From Verrucomicrobia bacterium LW23 (GTDB taxonomy: Bacteria > Verrucomicrobiota > Verrucomicrobiia > Methylacidiphilales > UBA1321): a DNA stretch of 64,000 bases. The notes under the pieces are model-generated. The model made no database searches and was not told the origin of the DNA. It was given only the letters and a program-made list of their open reading frames with translations. This document shows positions 8,653 through 17,791 of this stretch, in pieces (position 1 is the first letter of the stretch; each line of letters opens with the position of its first letter). The position numbers and the translations under genes are program-made. The DNA lies in NCBI GenBank assembly GCA_003054695.1, contig QAZA01000056.1, positions 62,001 through 126,000 of the forward strand, written 5' to 3'.

Positions 8653-9378
8653 ATGATGAAATTTCTGATTATCCCTTTGCTCGCACTCATTCCCGTCTGG
8701 TTCTCCGGATGCACGCAATCCGCCGTTGGAGAAGAGCAGCATGCGCCAAAAGTCTCCGAGAACGGAGCCACATTCAAGGAGGGCAAGGGCGTATCTCTCA
8801 CGGAAACCATGGCGCAGTCCATCGGTTTGAAGACCGCGGAAGTCGCCGGTGAGAAAATCGCCCCGGTGCTGGTGGTCCGTCTGCAAACATTGCAGCAGGG
8901 CAACGAAGCCGTGGGCTGGCTCTCGCCGGAACAGGCCGCGACCGTCAAGCCTTACATGGAGGTGGAACTGCGCCCCGCAGGCGGTGTCGACGCGCCCGCG
9001 CTGAAGGGCAAGATCTTCCGCGTCGAGAAGACTACGGTTGTCTCCGGCGGTGACTACGAGTTGACAGTTCAGTCCGCCACGCCGCTGGACAGCAACACGG
9101 CGCTGAGTGCCACTATCCACCTTGAAGCTAAGGAAGACCTCACCTCGATCCCCAGGTCAGCTCTCCTTTCCACGGCAGAGGGGCACTTTGTTTACGCCAA
9201 GAATGGGGAGTTTTATGTGCGTACTCCCGTCAAGGTTGGCGCGATCAGCAGCACCCAGGTGGAGGTCACCGACGGCCTTTATACCGGGGATGAGATTGTG
9301 ACGCAGCCCGTGATGTCCTTGTGGCTGGCGGAGTTGCAAATCCTAAGGGGCGGCAAAGCCTGCACGTGTGGTCATTGA
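8653..9378 (+). CDS. Short lipoprotein RND adaptor lacking hairpin and lipoyl domains
   Basis: This is the adaptor position of efflux system 2, but only 241 residues instead of the usual 350-500. A lipobox (WFSGC, Cys20) shows a lipoprotein. The recognisable part is the beta-barrel and membrane-proximal region (TALSATIHLEAKEDLTSIPR, SALLSTAEGHFVYAKNGEFY, VKVGAISSTQVEVTDGLYTG). The alpha-hairpin and biotinyl-lipoyl parts that normally touch the channel are not visible. The protein ends in a Cys/His motif, KACTCGH. SD GGAG precedes the start. It is intact and in frame between channel and pump, so a functional minimal adaptor is more likely than decay (inference). Confidence 0.8.
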   Translation: MMKFLIIPLLALIPVWFSGCTQSAVGEEQHAPKVSENGATFKEGKGVSLTETMAQSIGLKTAEVAGEKIAPVLVVRLQTLQQGNEAVGWLSPEQAATVKPYMEVELRPAGGVDAPALKGKIFRVEKTTVVSGGDYELTVQSATPLDSNTALSATIHLEAKEDLTSIPRSALLSTAEGHFVYAKNGEFYVRTPVKVGAISSTQVEVTDGLYTGDEIVTQPVMSLWLAELQILRGGKACTCGH

Positions 9379-9379
9379 T

Positions 9380-12300
9380 ATGGTGGAAAGCCTTGTTGAA
9401 TTTGCAATGCGTCAGAGGGTGGCGGTTCTGCTTGCCACCATAGTTCTCATCGGTGTCGGCACCAGGGCGGCTTTCGTGCTGCCGATCGATGCCGTTCCCG
9501 ATATCACCAACCCGCAGGTTCAGATCAATACGGCGGTCGCAGCCCTTGCTCCCGAGGAGGTGGAAAAGCTTGTTACCTTCCCGATCGAAAGCGAAATGTC
9601 CGGTCTGCCGGATATGATGGAGCTGCGTTCGCTTTCCAAGTTCGGCCTGTCGCAGGTCACCATGACGTTTCGCGACGGCGTGGACCTCTACCGTATGCGC
9701 CAGCTTGTAACGGAGCGCCTGCAAGGCGTTCTGGACGAATTGCCTCCGGGCCTGAGCCCGAAACTCGCCCCTGTCGCGACCGGCCTCGGGGAAATCTTCT
9801 ACTACAGCCTGGACTACGCCGCCGATGCACCGCACAAACCTGCGACAAGGCAGGAGCAGCTCATGGCGCTGGCGCAAATTCAGGAGTATCAGGTAAAGCC
9901 TCTACTGCGCGGCACCAAAGGCGTGGTGGAGGTCAATACGAACGGCGGGTATGAGAAGCAGATCGTGATTTATCCCGATCCGGCACGGCTCGCGGCACGC
10001 GGTTTGTCGCTTGATCAGCTGGCGGAAATCATCGAGCAAAACACGAAGAACGCCGGAGGCGGGTATGTGGAAATCGGCGGCGAGCAGCTTGTTGTCCGCG
10101 CGCCGACACGCGTAAATACTATTGAGGAGATCGCCAGCATTCCGCTGAAATTCGCAGGCGGTGTGTCACCGATTCTCCTGAGCGAGGTCGCTACAGTCAG
10201 CATCGGCAGCAACTTCCGCTCCGGCGCGGCCACGGACGACGGCAGGGAATCGCTCGTCGGTGCAACCATCATGCTCGCCGGAGAGAATTCCCGTGTTGTG
10301 GCAAAAGCCGTGCGGGAGAAGCTCACCGAGATCCAGGAAAAGCTGCCTCAGGGCGTCATCATCCGTCCTCTCTACGACAGAAGCGATCTGGTGAACCGCA
10401 CCATTGCCACGGTGGAGAAGAACCTTGCGGAAGGCGCTCTCTTTGTGGTGGTTGTGCTGTTTTTGCTGCTCGGTAACTGGCGGGCGGCTTTTATCGTCAC
10501 TCTGGTTATCCCGCTCTCCATGCTCTTCGCCATCACCGGGATGGTCCAGTGGAAACTCAGCGGCAATCTGATGAGTCTTGGCGCCGTGGACTTCGGCCTC
10601 ATTATCGACGGCGCTGTCGTGATGGTGGAGAACATCGTGCGCCGCCTTGGCGAGCGGCAGCACGCTTTGGGAAGGATACTGAGCAAAGAGGAGCGGCACG
10701 ACGAAGTGCTGCGCTCCGCCAGGGAGGTTGCCAGCCCGATGTTTTTCGGCGTGCTTATCATCACCGTGGTGTATCTCCCTATCCTCGCTTTGCAGGGGAT
10801 CGAGGGAAAGATGTTTCAGCCGATGGCCCTGGTAGTCATGCTGGCATTGGGCGGTGCGCTGGTGCTGGCGCTGCTTCTCATGCCGGTGCTTTGCTCTTTT
10901 CTGCTGACAGGATCGATCCGCGAAACGGACAATTTCCTCGTAACGACTACCAAGCGAATCTACGCACCTCTGCTGGCGTTTGGCCTTCGCTTCCGCTGGC
11001 TCGTCGTGCTGCCGATGGTGCTGCTGTTCGGCTTCTCCCTCTGGCTCTTTACTCGGATGGGTGCTGAGTTCATCCCGCAGCTCGATGAAGGAGACTTCGC
11101 GTTCCAGTTTATCCGCAGCAGCAGCGCGGGTCTGACGTCATCGCTAGAACTCCAAAAGCAAAGCGAGGAGCTGATCCGCAAAGAGTTCCCCGAAGTGAAG
11201 GAAATCTTCTCGCGTATCGGCACCGCCGAGGTCGCGACCGATCCCATGAATCCCAATGTGGCGGACACTTACCTCATGCTGAAACCGCGCGATCAGTGGC
11301 GTCAGGTGAACGGACAGCCGATTTCCAAGGAAAAGCTCGGTTCTCTTATCCAGCAGGCACTTCTCAGCAAAGTTCCGGGGCAAAGCATTCTGGTCACGCA
11401 GCCCATTCAGATGCGCTTCAACGAGATCATGGCTGGCGCCCGCGCCGATCTCGTCTGCAAAATCTTTGGAGACAACTACGACGAACTGGAACGCCTTGCC
11501 GGGGAAGTCCGCACGGCCATCAGCGCCATTCCCGGCGGCGGCGAAACGGAATTCGACAGCATCGGCAAGAACCCGATCATTGAGATCCGCCCAGACCGGG
11601 AGGCGATGCGGAAATTCAATGTGCATGCCGACGATTTAAACCGACTCATCGAAACCGCTCTGGCCGGAAGGCAGGTTGGTCTGGTCATCGAAGGAAATCG
11701 CCGCTCGCCCATCGTTGTCCGTCTGACGGAAGAGCGTCGCGGCGATTTGGCTTCCTTCTCCCGATTACCGCTGCGGACGGAAGACGGCGGCATGCTGACA
11801 CTCGGCCAGGTCGCCAAGATTGTTCTTGTGCCCCAGCCCGTTCAGATCGCCCGGGAAAACACCCAGCGCCGTGTCAGCATCCTCATCAACGTAAGAGGGC
11901 GCGATACTGCCGGTTTCGTGCACGAAGCAACCGAGGCCATACACAAGAAAGTGAAGTTTCCCGACGGCTACTACTTCGAGTTCGGCGGGCAGTTCAAAAA
12001 TCTCGTGGAAGCGAGGGAACGGCTCGCCGTGGTTGTCCCCATGGCGCTCGCGCTTATCTTCGCGCTCATTTACCTGTCGTTTAATTCCCTGCGGCAGGCC
12101 ACGCTCATATTCACCTGCGTTCCGCTGGCCATGACGGGAGGCGTGTTCGCCCTGTATCTGCGGGGAATGCCATTCACCATTTCGGCGGCGGTCGGCTTTA
12201 TTGCGTTGAGTGGAATTGCCGTCCTCAACGGCATCATGCTCATCAGCTTCATCAACCAGCTTCGCGGCGAAGGCCGTTCCCTGCGCGACGCCGTCGTCGA

Positions 12301-12538
12301 AGGCACGCTGACACGTCTGCGCCCCAAACTGATGACCGCCCTTGTCGCCTCTCTCGGCTTCGTCCCCATGGCCATCGCCACTGGTGCCGGAGCAGAAGTT
12401 CAGCGCCCCATCGCCACCGTAGTTATCGGAGGAATCATCACCTCCACCTTCCTGACCCTTCTCGTAGTGCCCGTCCTGTACGACTGGATCGAAAGAAAAA
12501 CCAACCTGAAATCCCCCAAGGAGCCTGCAACCATATGA
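9380..12538 (+). CDS. czcA: Heavy-metal RND efflux pump (CzcA family, HME1/3-type motif)
   Basis: This is the full inner-membrane pump, 1052 residues from ATG 9380; a GTG at 9368 in frame is possible but overlaps the adaptor. Helix 1 begins VESLVEFAMRQRVAVLL. Transmembrane helix 4 carries DFGLIIDGAVVMVEN with Asp404, Asp410 and Glu417, equivalent to the proton-relay residues of CzcA (D402, D408, E415) in the divalent-cation (Zn/Co/Cd/Ni) class. It does not match the Cu/Ag class. The order channel-adaptor-pump and the flanking CnrYXH-like genes support a Co/Ni/Zn/Cd exporter; the precise metal is inferred only. The next gene starts inside its stop codon region (ATGA). Confidence 0.93.
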   Translation: MVESLVEFAMRQRVAVLLATIVLIGVGTRAAFVLPIDAVPDITNPQVQINTAVAALAPEEVEKLVTFPIESEMSGLPDMMELRSLSKFGLSQVTMTFRDGVDLYRMRQLVTERLQGVLDELPPGLSPKLAPVATGLGEIFYYSLDYAADAPHKPATRQEQLMALAQIQEYQVKPLLRGTKGVVEVNTNGGYEKQIVIYPDPARLAARGLSLDQLAEIIEQNTKNAGGGYVEIGGEQLVVRAPTRVNTIEEIASIPLKFAGGVSPILLSEVATVSIGSNFRSGAATDDGRESLVGATIMLAGENSRVVAKAVREKLTEIQEKLPQGVIIRPLYDRSDLVNRTIATVEKNLAEGALFVVVVLFLLLGNWRAAFIVTLVIPLSMLFAITGMVQWKLSGNLMSLGAVDFGLIIDGAVVMVENIVRRLGERQHALGRILSKEERHDEVLRSAREVASPMFFGVLIITVVYLPILALQGIEGKMFQPMALVVMLALGGALVLALLLMPVLCSFLLTGSIRETDNFLVTTTKRIYAPLLAFGLRFRWLVVLPMVLLFGFSLWLFTRMGAEFIPQLDEGDFAFQFIRSSSAGLTSSLELQKQSEELIRKEFPEVKEIFSRIGTAEVATDPMNPNVADTYLMLKPRDQWRQVNGQPISKEKLGSLIQQALLSKVPGQSILVTQPIQMRFNEIMAGARADLVCKIFGDNYDELERLAGEVRTAISAIPGGGETEFDSIGKNPIIEIRPDREAMRKFNVHADDLNRLIETALAGRQVGLVIEGNRRSPIVVRLTEERRGDLASFSRLPLRTEDGGMLTLGQVAKIVLVPQPVQIARENTQRRVSILINVRGRDTAGFVHEATEAIHKKVKFPDGYYFEFGGQFKNLVEARERLAVVVPMALALIFALIYLSFNSLRQATLIFTCVPLAMTGGVFALYLRGMPFTISAAVGFIALSGIAVLNGIMLISFINQLRGEGRSLRDAVVEGTLTRLRPKLMTALVASLGFVPMAIATGAGAEVQRPIATVVIGGIITSTFLTLLVVPVLYDWIERKTNLKSPKEPATI

Positions 12539-12969
12539 ATAAGTTCATCCTCGCCCTCATCATGTTGTCGCTGTCCATAGCGCCGATATTCGCCGCCAAA
12601 CACGTCAAGGCCGGCCCCCGAAAAGGCCTTCTCCTGGAACTTACCGGCAAAAACGCCGAGTTTTTCGTCGAGAAAGACCGCAAAGTCAGCATCGTGATCT
12701 ACGACGCCGCAATGAAACCGCAGGCACCCTCCGGAGAAGAATTCACCGCTACAGCAGAAGCTGCTTCCGGCAAGGTTAAGCTGGAATTTGAGGTCAAAGG
12801 CGACCAACTCGTCTCCACAACCCCGCTCCCTGGAGGAGAAGGCTATCAGGTCGTTGTTCAGGCGAAAGCTGACAAGGCAGCAAAACCCAAGAACTTCCGC
12901 ATTAAGCTGGAACTTTATATCTGTAAGTCATGCAGCAATCCCGAATACGCCTGCACCTGCGACGAGTAA
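12535..12969 (+). CDS. Small periplasmic protein with C-terminal Cys cluster
   Basis: This is a 144-residue protein translationally coupled to the pump gene (start overlaps its stop, AAGGAG about 10 nt before). It has a signal peptide (FILALIMLSLSIAPIFA), a beta-rich middle (KNAEFFVEKDRKVSIVIYDA) and a C-terminal metal-site-like cluster: CKSCSNPEYACTCDE. The final ACTC matches the ACTC at the C-terminus of the adaptor encoded at 8653. No named family is recognised. A periplasmic metallochaperone feeding the pump, as CusF does for CusCBA, is a reasonable hypothesis, but the sequence is not CusF-like. Confidence 0.72.
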   Translation: MNKFILALIMLSLSIAPIFAAKHVKAGPRKGLLLELTGKNAEFFVEKDRKVSIVIYDAAMKPQAPSGEEFTATAEAASGKVKLEFEVKGDQLVSTTPLPGGEGYQVVVQAKADKAAKPKNFRIKLELYICKSCSNPEYACTCDE

Positions 12970-13019
12970 CTGCCACAGACGGTAACGCACTTCCGCAGGA
13001 TCTGCGATGGGCGTGAGCA

Positions 13020-13064
13020 AACCCCGGAAACATTCGGCTGGGAAGGCCGATGGATTCCGGGGTT
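13020..13064. repeat. Stem-loop downstream of efflux operon 2
   Basis: Perfect 10-bp outer arms (13020-13029 and 13055-13064) enclose a second short CGGC/GCCG stem. It lies between the convergent genes ending at 12969 and 13144. There is no T-run, so a classical intrinsic terminator is not certain. Confidence 0.5.
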
Positions 13065-13143
13065 GGGTGAGATTCTCGGAAATTCTGTTTCCGGGACGTG
13101 TCGATGTCAGCACCGCGACATCCAGTCCCGTAAGTACCCAGCT

Positions 13144-13506
13144 TTATCCACGCATGGCGTTGCAGCTTTGCTGCGAAGGGCTGCATGTCATGGAGCTTTG
13201 CGTTTCGCGCGAGCCTGCCTTTTTTTCTGTGATGGTAGCGCAGCGGTTTTCGGTGCCGGTGCGGGCGATCGTGGCGCGGCCTTTGCTGTCGGCGCTGTAA
13301 ATGCGCACAACAGGCTTCTGTTGCTGCATCTGCGGGCAGTTGGCGGTGCCGCGGGCCGACGCGGACTCAGCGGCGAAGAGGGGAAGGCCCTGATTGCCGA
13401 AGCGCATGCCCTTGGTGGTGTCGATGATCCCGGGCGCGGCCTGCAGAGAGGTAATAGCGGCGGCGGAAGCGATGACAATGGCGACTGTGGCGGATAGCGT
13501 TTTCAT
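13144..13506 (-). CDS. Secreted protein of unknown function
   Basis: This is a 120-residue product from ATG 13506, which has a good SD (AAGGAAA, about 9 nt). A signal peptide (KTLSATVAIVIASAAAITSL) is followed by a polar domain with four cysteines (TANCPQM, ENRCATI, SMTCSPS, QQSCNAM), which may form disulfides or bind metal. No domain is recognised. It lies on the strand opposite to the surrounding system-2 genes, between the pump operon and the Y-X-H regulators. The frame extends to 13572 without a better start. Confidence 0.6.
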   Translation of the reverse strand: MKTLSATVAIVIASAAAITSLQAAPGIIDTTKGMRFGNQGLPLFAAESASARGTANCPQMQQQKPVVRIYSADSKGRATIARTGTENRCATITEKKAGSRETQSSMTCSPSQQSCNAMRG

Positions 13507-13684
13507 GTTGGTTTTTCCTTTGATGAGGCGGAGGGTGATATCCGCCTTCATGAGGTAAAACACCAGTCGCATCCCAAACCCTTGTTCTGTTTTCTGGAAC
13601 AGAATTCTGTGGAAAAGCTAAGGGTTTGGCGCCGCGCCGGTGTTCTACTAGCAGGTATGGTCTGACAGCAAACGGAAAAGTGCT

Positions 13685-14035
13685 ATGCAAACACCTGACA
13701 ACAACGACGATTCCCTGAATAAACTCCTGCAGTCGTGGCATCCAAAGGTGGAGATGCCCTCCGATTTCCAGCGTAGTGTCTGGCGGCGCATTGAAGCGCG
13801 CGAGCAGGCTTCGCACGCCGTCTGGTGGCGAGAGGTCGCCGACTGGATGACGCTGAGCCTCTCGCATCCTGTTCGTGCGACGGCGGTGATTGTCGCCACG
13901 AGCCTGCTCGCAGGATGGATGGGCATTGCTCAGGCGAGAGACGCCGCGGCGGCGCTGGAACTGCGAATAGAGAGTCGCTACGCCGAATCGATCAACCCCT
14001 ACGCGCAGGCGCACGCGCGCCAGGTACAGCCATGA
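13685..14035 (+). CDS. Membrane anti-sigma-like protein (CnrY-like), system 2
   Basis: This is a 116-residue single-pass membrane protein. The N-terminal cytoplasmic part (LNKLLQSWHPKVEMPSDFQR, SVWRRIEAREQ) matches the pattern of the gene at 5678. One helix (ATAVIVATSLLAGWMGIAQA) leads to a short periplasmic tail. It is first in a second Y-X-H series, and its stop overlaps the start of the sensor gene (ATGA at 14032). This coupling suggests matched production of anti-sigma and sensor. The function follows from the CnrY analogy (inference). Confidence 0.72.
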   Translation: MQTPDNNDDSLNKLLQSWHPKVEMPSDFQRSVWRRIEAREQASHAVWWREVADWMTLSLSHPVRATAVIVATSLLAGWMGIAQARDAAAALELRIESRYAESINPYAQAHARQVQP

Positions 14036-14580
14036 ACAGAGGTATATTTATTCTACTGCTGCTCGTGCTGGCGGTCGCAGGCTGGACATGCGGCTACCTC
14101 TGGGGCGGTCCGGACAAGCTCTACTGGCTGCGGAGTTCGAATCCGGGCTCGAGTATACACGCGGCTCATGGCGGCGGGGAGGACTCGGATATGGATCTCG
14201 AATGGCTACGACGAGAGTTTCGGCTGACCCCTGAGCAGTTTGATGCCGTCCGCCGCCTGCACCAGGACTACGAGCCCCGGTGTGCTGCCATGTGTGACCG
14301 GATCGTGCAGTCGCGTCGCAGGATCAAGGATGTACTGTCCCGCAAACTCGAGGTGGATGCCGAAGTGGAGCTGGCGGTCCGGGAATCCGCGGAAGTTTGG
14401 CAGGAATGCCAGTTGGCGATGCTCCGCCACATCCGGAACGTCGGCCAGGCAATGGACCCCGAGCAGGGGACGCGCTATATCACCCTTATGGAAAGGCACT
14501 TGCCGATCTTCGACGCCCAAGATAGTCCCGCCATGAAAAAGGAAACCGGAAAGCCCGTTCCCTCCGGGACACATCCATGA
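14032..14580 (+). CDS. Periplasmic metal-sensor-like protein (CnrX-like), system 2
   Basis: This is a 182-residue membrane-anchored helical protein. It has a signal anchor (GIFILLLLVLAVAGWTCGYL), then the LTPEQFDAVRRLHQDYEPRC helix typical of the Spy/CnrX fold and the C-terminal LRHIRNVGQAMDPEQG. The ligand pair HxxxM of CnrX is HIRNV here, with Val in place of Met, and the N-terminal His pair is absent (DLEWLRREF). Metal binding therefore differs from CnrX or from the system-1 sensor. The start at ATG 14032 overlaps the upstream stop; the gene's own stop overlaps the sigma start (ATGA at 14577). A longer frame from 13825 is an overlap artefact. Confidence 0.75.
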   Translation: MNRGIFILLLLVLAVAGWTCGYLWGGPDKLYWLRSSNPGSSIHAAHGGGEDSDMDLEWLRREFRLTPEQFDAVRRLHQDYEPRCAAMCDRIVQSRRRIKDVLSRKLEVDAEVELAVRESAEVWQECQLAMLRHIRNVGQAMDPEQGTRYITLMERHLPIFDAQDSPAMKKETGKPVPSGTHP

Positions 14581-15215
14581 AAGACAACAATGAAAGCGTC
14601 CGCGACAGCGCTGCGCGGCAAGCTCAGGTGCCTTGCGACGAACGGAACGCAGCCGACCTCGCTGCCATGGAACGCCTGCGCGACGACGATGCGCTTGCCC
14701 TGAACGAAATCATGCAGCGCTGGAAAGAACCGCTCACCCGCTTCCTCCACCGGCAGCTCGGCGGCGGCGAGCACGACGCCCTCGATATCGCCCAGGAAAC
14801 CTTCGTCCGCGTCTACGAACAGCGCCATCGCTACCGCCCGCAAGGGAAATTCTCCGTTTGGCTCTTCGAAATCGCCTGCAACCTCTGCCGCAACAACATC
14901 CGCTGGCGCATCCGACATCCCACGGTCTCCCTCGACTCCGATTTGGACAACTGGATGGACACAGCAAAAGATCCCCGCCCCGCCGGCCATGAAATCCTCG
15001 TGCAACAGGAACGCGCTGACGCCGTCCGAGCCGCAGTCGCCTCACTCCCCGAAGACCTGCGCACCCCCTTGCTCCTCCTTCAATACGAAGAGATGTCCTA
15101 CGCCGAAATCTCCGCCATCCTTCACTGCACCCCCAAAGCCGTCGAAACCCGCATCTACCGCGCCCGCCGACACCTCGAAGCCCTGCTCCGTCCCTGGCTC
15201 TTGCGACAAGCTTGA
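14577..15215 (+). CDS. ECF RNA polymerase sigma factor (CnrH-like), system 2
   Basis: This is a 212-residue ECF sigma factor. Region 2 contains WKEPLTRFLHRQLGGGEHDA and the signature LDIAQETFVRVYEQRHRY. Region 4 contains LPEDLRTPLLLLQYEEMSYA and EISAILHCTPKAVETRIYRA. It is the third gene of a translationally coupled Y-X-H set and likely drives the efflux operon at 6823-12969, which lies upstream on the same strand (inference from context). An N-terminal extension of about 25 polar residues is present compared with the system-1 paralogue. Confidence 0.92.
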   Translation: MKDNNESVRDSAARQAQVPCDERNAADLAAMERLRDDDALALNEIMQRWKEPLTRFLHRQLGGGEHDALDIAQETFVRVYEQRHRYRPQGKFSVWLFEIACNLCRNNIRWRIRHPTVSLDSDLDNWMDTAKDPRPAGHEILVQQERADAVRAAVASLPEDLRTPLLLLQYEEMSYAEISAILHCTPKAVETRIYRARRHLEALLRPWLLRQA

Positions 15216-15951
15216 CGGTCGCATGCGCTAACTGCTCTCAAATCAGCGCAAATGCGCAACGAATGACTCCGTTGGAAGCGCCTTCCCGCTTTCCAAAATG
15301 CTGGCGGGCGAGTCAGCAAGATATCAGATGCAATTGCGCCGCCAAATGGGTATGCGCTACTTTGGCTGACATCCCACAATCATCTCCATTACATCTCGTT
15401 GAGATTGCGTTTACTTGGCCCAAACATCTACCAAACGACCAAACTCAGGTGCTCCCGAGATCACTTTAGCTTTTGTGACTCTATTTATGAGCCCAGCAAC
15501 GCTACTCATTGTTCATCAGGGATTTTCTCCAAGTTCGAAAGCTGGTGTGACCAATTTCGCTATGTCTGGACCAGATGTGATAGATAAAGACAAGCTAACA
15601 GTATTTTCAGAGTCTCTAAAGGTAAATCGAAGAATTAATTTAATTCCAATAATGGGGTATGCTTATGTGAGGTTAATATAAAAATAATTATATTATATAT
15701 TAACCAATGAATGAATATGTAAAATGATTGAAATAAAAGAAGGCAGAAAAGCGAGAAGAGCCAAGAAGGTGTTCTGGCAGACTCTTCTATCAGATGCTTC
15801 GCAATGATTTCGGTTAAATATCGAAGAATTTCGACGTATCCACAACCTATCCGTTACCGGTATTTCTATACTTGGGATATCATTCCTGGTTGCGTTAACT
15901 CAGATATACATTGGTTTGGACCCAATGTATACTTGCCAAACGCATACCTTT
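15216..15951. other. AT-rich stretch without a supported gene
   Basis: This stretch of about 735 nt has no open frame with recognisable protein character. The part from about 15570 to 15960 is strikingly AT-rich compared with both sides. It lies between the sigma gene and the integration module. It may carry promoters for the excisionase/integrase genes or remnants of earlier insertions. Confidence 0.5.
15905..15931. promoter_or_regulatory. Perfect palindrome before the excisionase-like gene
   Basis: Arms of 10 bp (15905-15914 and 15922-15931, TATACATTGG and its complement) are separated by 7 nt. It lies 20 nt before the chosen start of the HTH gene in AT-rich DNA. An operator or integrase/excisionase arm site is plausible; there is no direct proof. 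Confidence 0.45.
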
Positions 15952-16145
15952 ATGGAACAATCTGATCTTGTATCCGTGCAGTACATTGCTTTGAGACTAA
16001 GCGTTAGTGTGCGAACTGTTTGGAGGCTAGCTGGAGGGGGGACAGGATTCCCTAAACCAATCAAGATTGGCCGCTCAACACGATTCGCGCTTTCTGAGGT
16101 GAATGCCTATATTGAGGGTCTGCTGAATAAAGGGAGGAAATCGAA

Positions 16146-16149
<4 letters not shown>
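15952..16149 (+). CDS. AlpA/excisionase-like helix-turn-helix protein
   Basis: This is a small (65-residue) MerR-type winged HTH protein. The pattern VQYIALRLSVSVRTVWRLAG followed by FPKPIKIGRSTRFALSEVNA is typical of AlpA/Xis proteins (HTH_17) that bind DNA next to integrases. Its stop overlaps the integrase start (ATGA region at 16146-16149), so the two are coupled. Earlier in-frame starts at 15925 or TTG 15916 lie inside the palindrome, so ATG 15952 is preferred. Role: direction of excision or control of the integrase (inference). Confidence 0.78.
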
Positions 16150-17503
<1,354 letters not shown>

Positions 17504-17791
17504 ATGTAAGCCGTCTTGCGGGCGGGTTGCTCGCAGGAAAGGGAAAGATAGGAAATGGCGGGAGGGAAGTCAAGGGATTCGGGCGATTTTTTTTGGGAAA
17601 TGATGGGGGGGCGGCCGGGGCGCGGTGCGTGGGGAGGATGGGAGGGAGAGAGGTGGTGGTTTTGCGCTGGCGTGGCGGGCGGGAGGCGGGTATGGTTGTG
17701 GGGCTTTCCGACGGCGCGGGCGGCGGGTGGCCGGCTGGTTGCGGGTTGGATTGTTCCGTTTTCTTTCTATTTCTATTGCTTTCTTTTTGCC
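17504..17791. other. G-rich intergenic stretch
   Basis: These 288 nt lie between tRNA-Tyr and the WD40 gene. The plus strand is strongly G-rich with many GGGAGG/GGCGGG runs, and a T-rich stretch lies just before 17790. No convincing gene or hairpin was seen. The open frame running through it to the WD40 gene has Trp/Gly-rich, non-protein-like composition. Confidence 0.45.

Noticed and set aside
15415..15681. Plus-strand 88-codon frame in the AT-rich gap
   Set aside because: No SD, no recognisable domain, and located in a region that looks non-coding; left as unassigned sequence.
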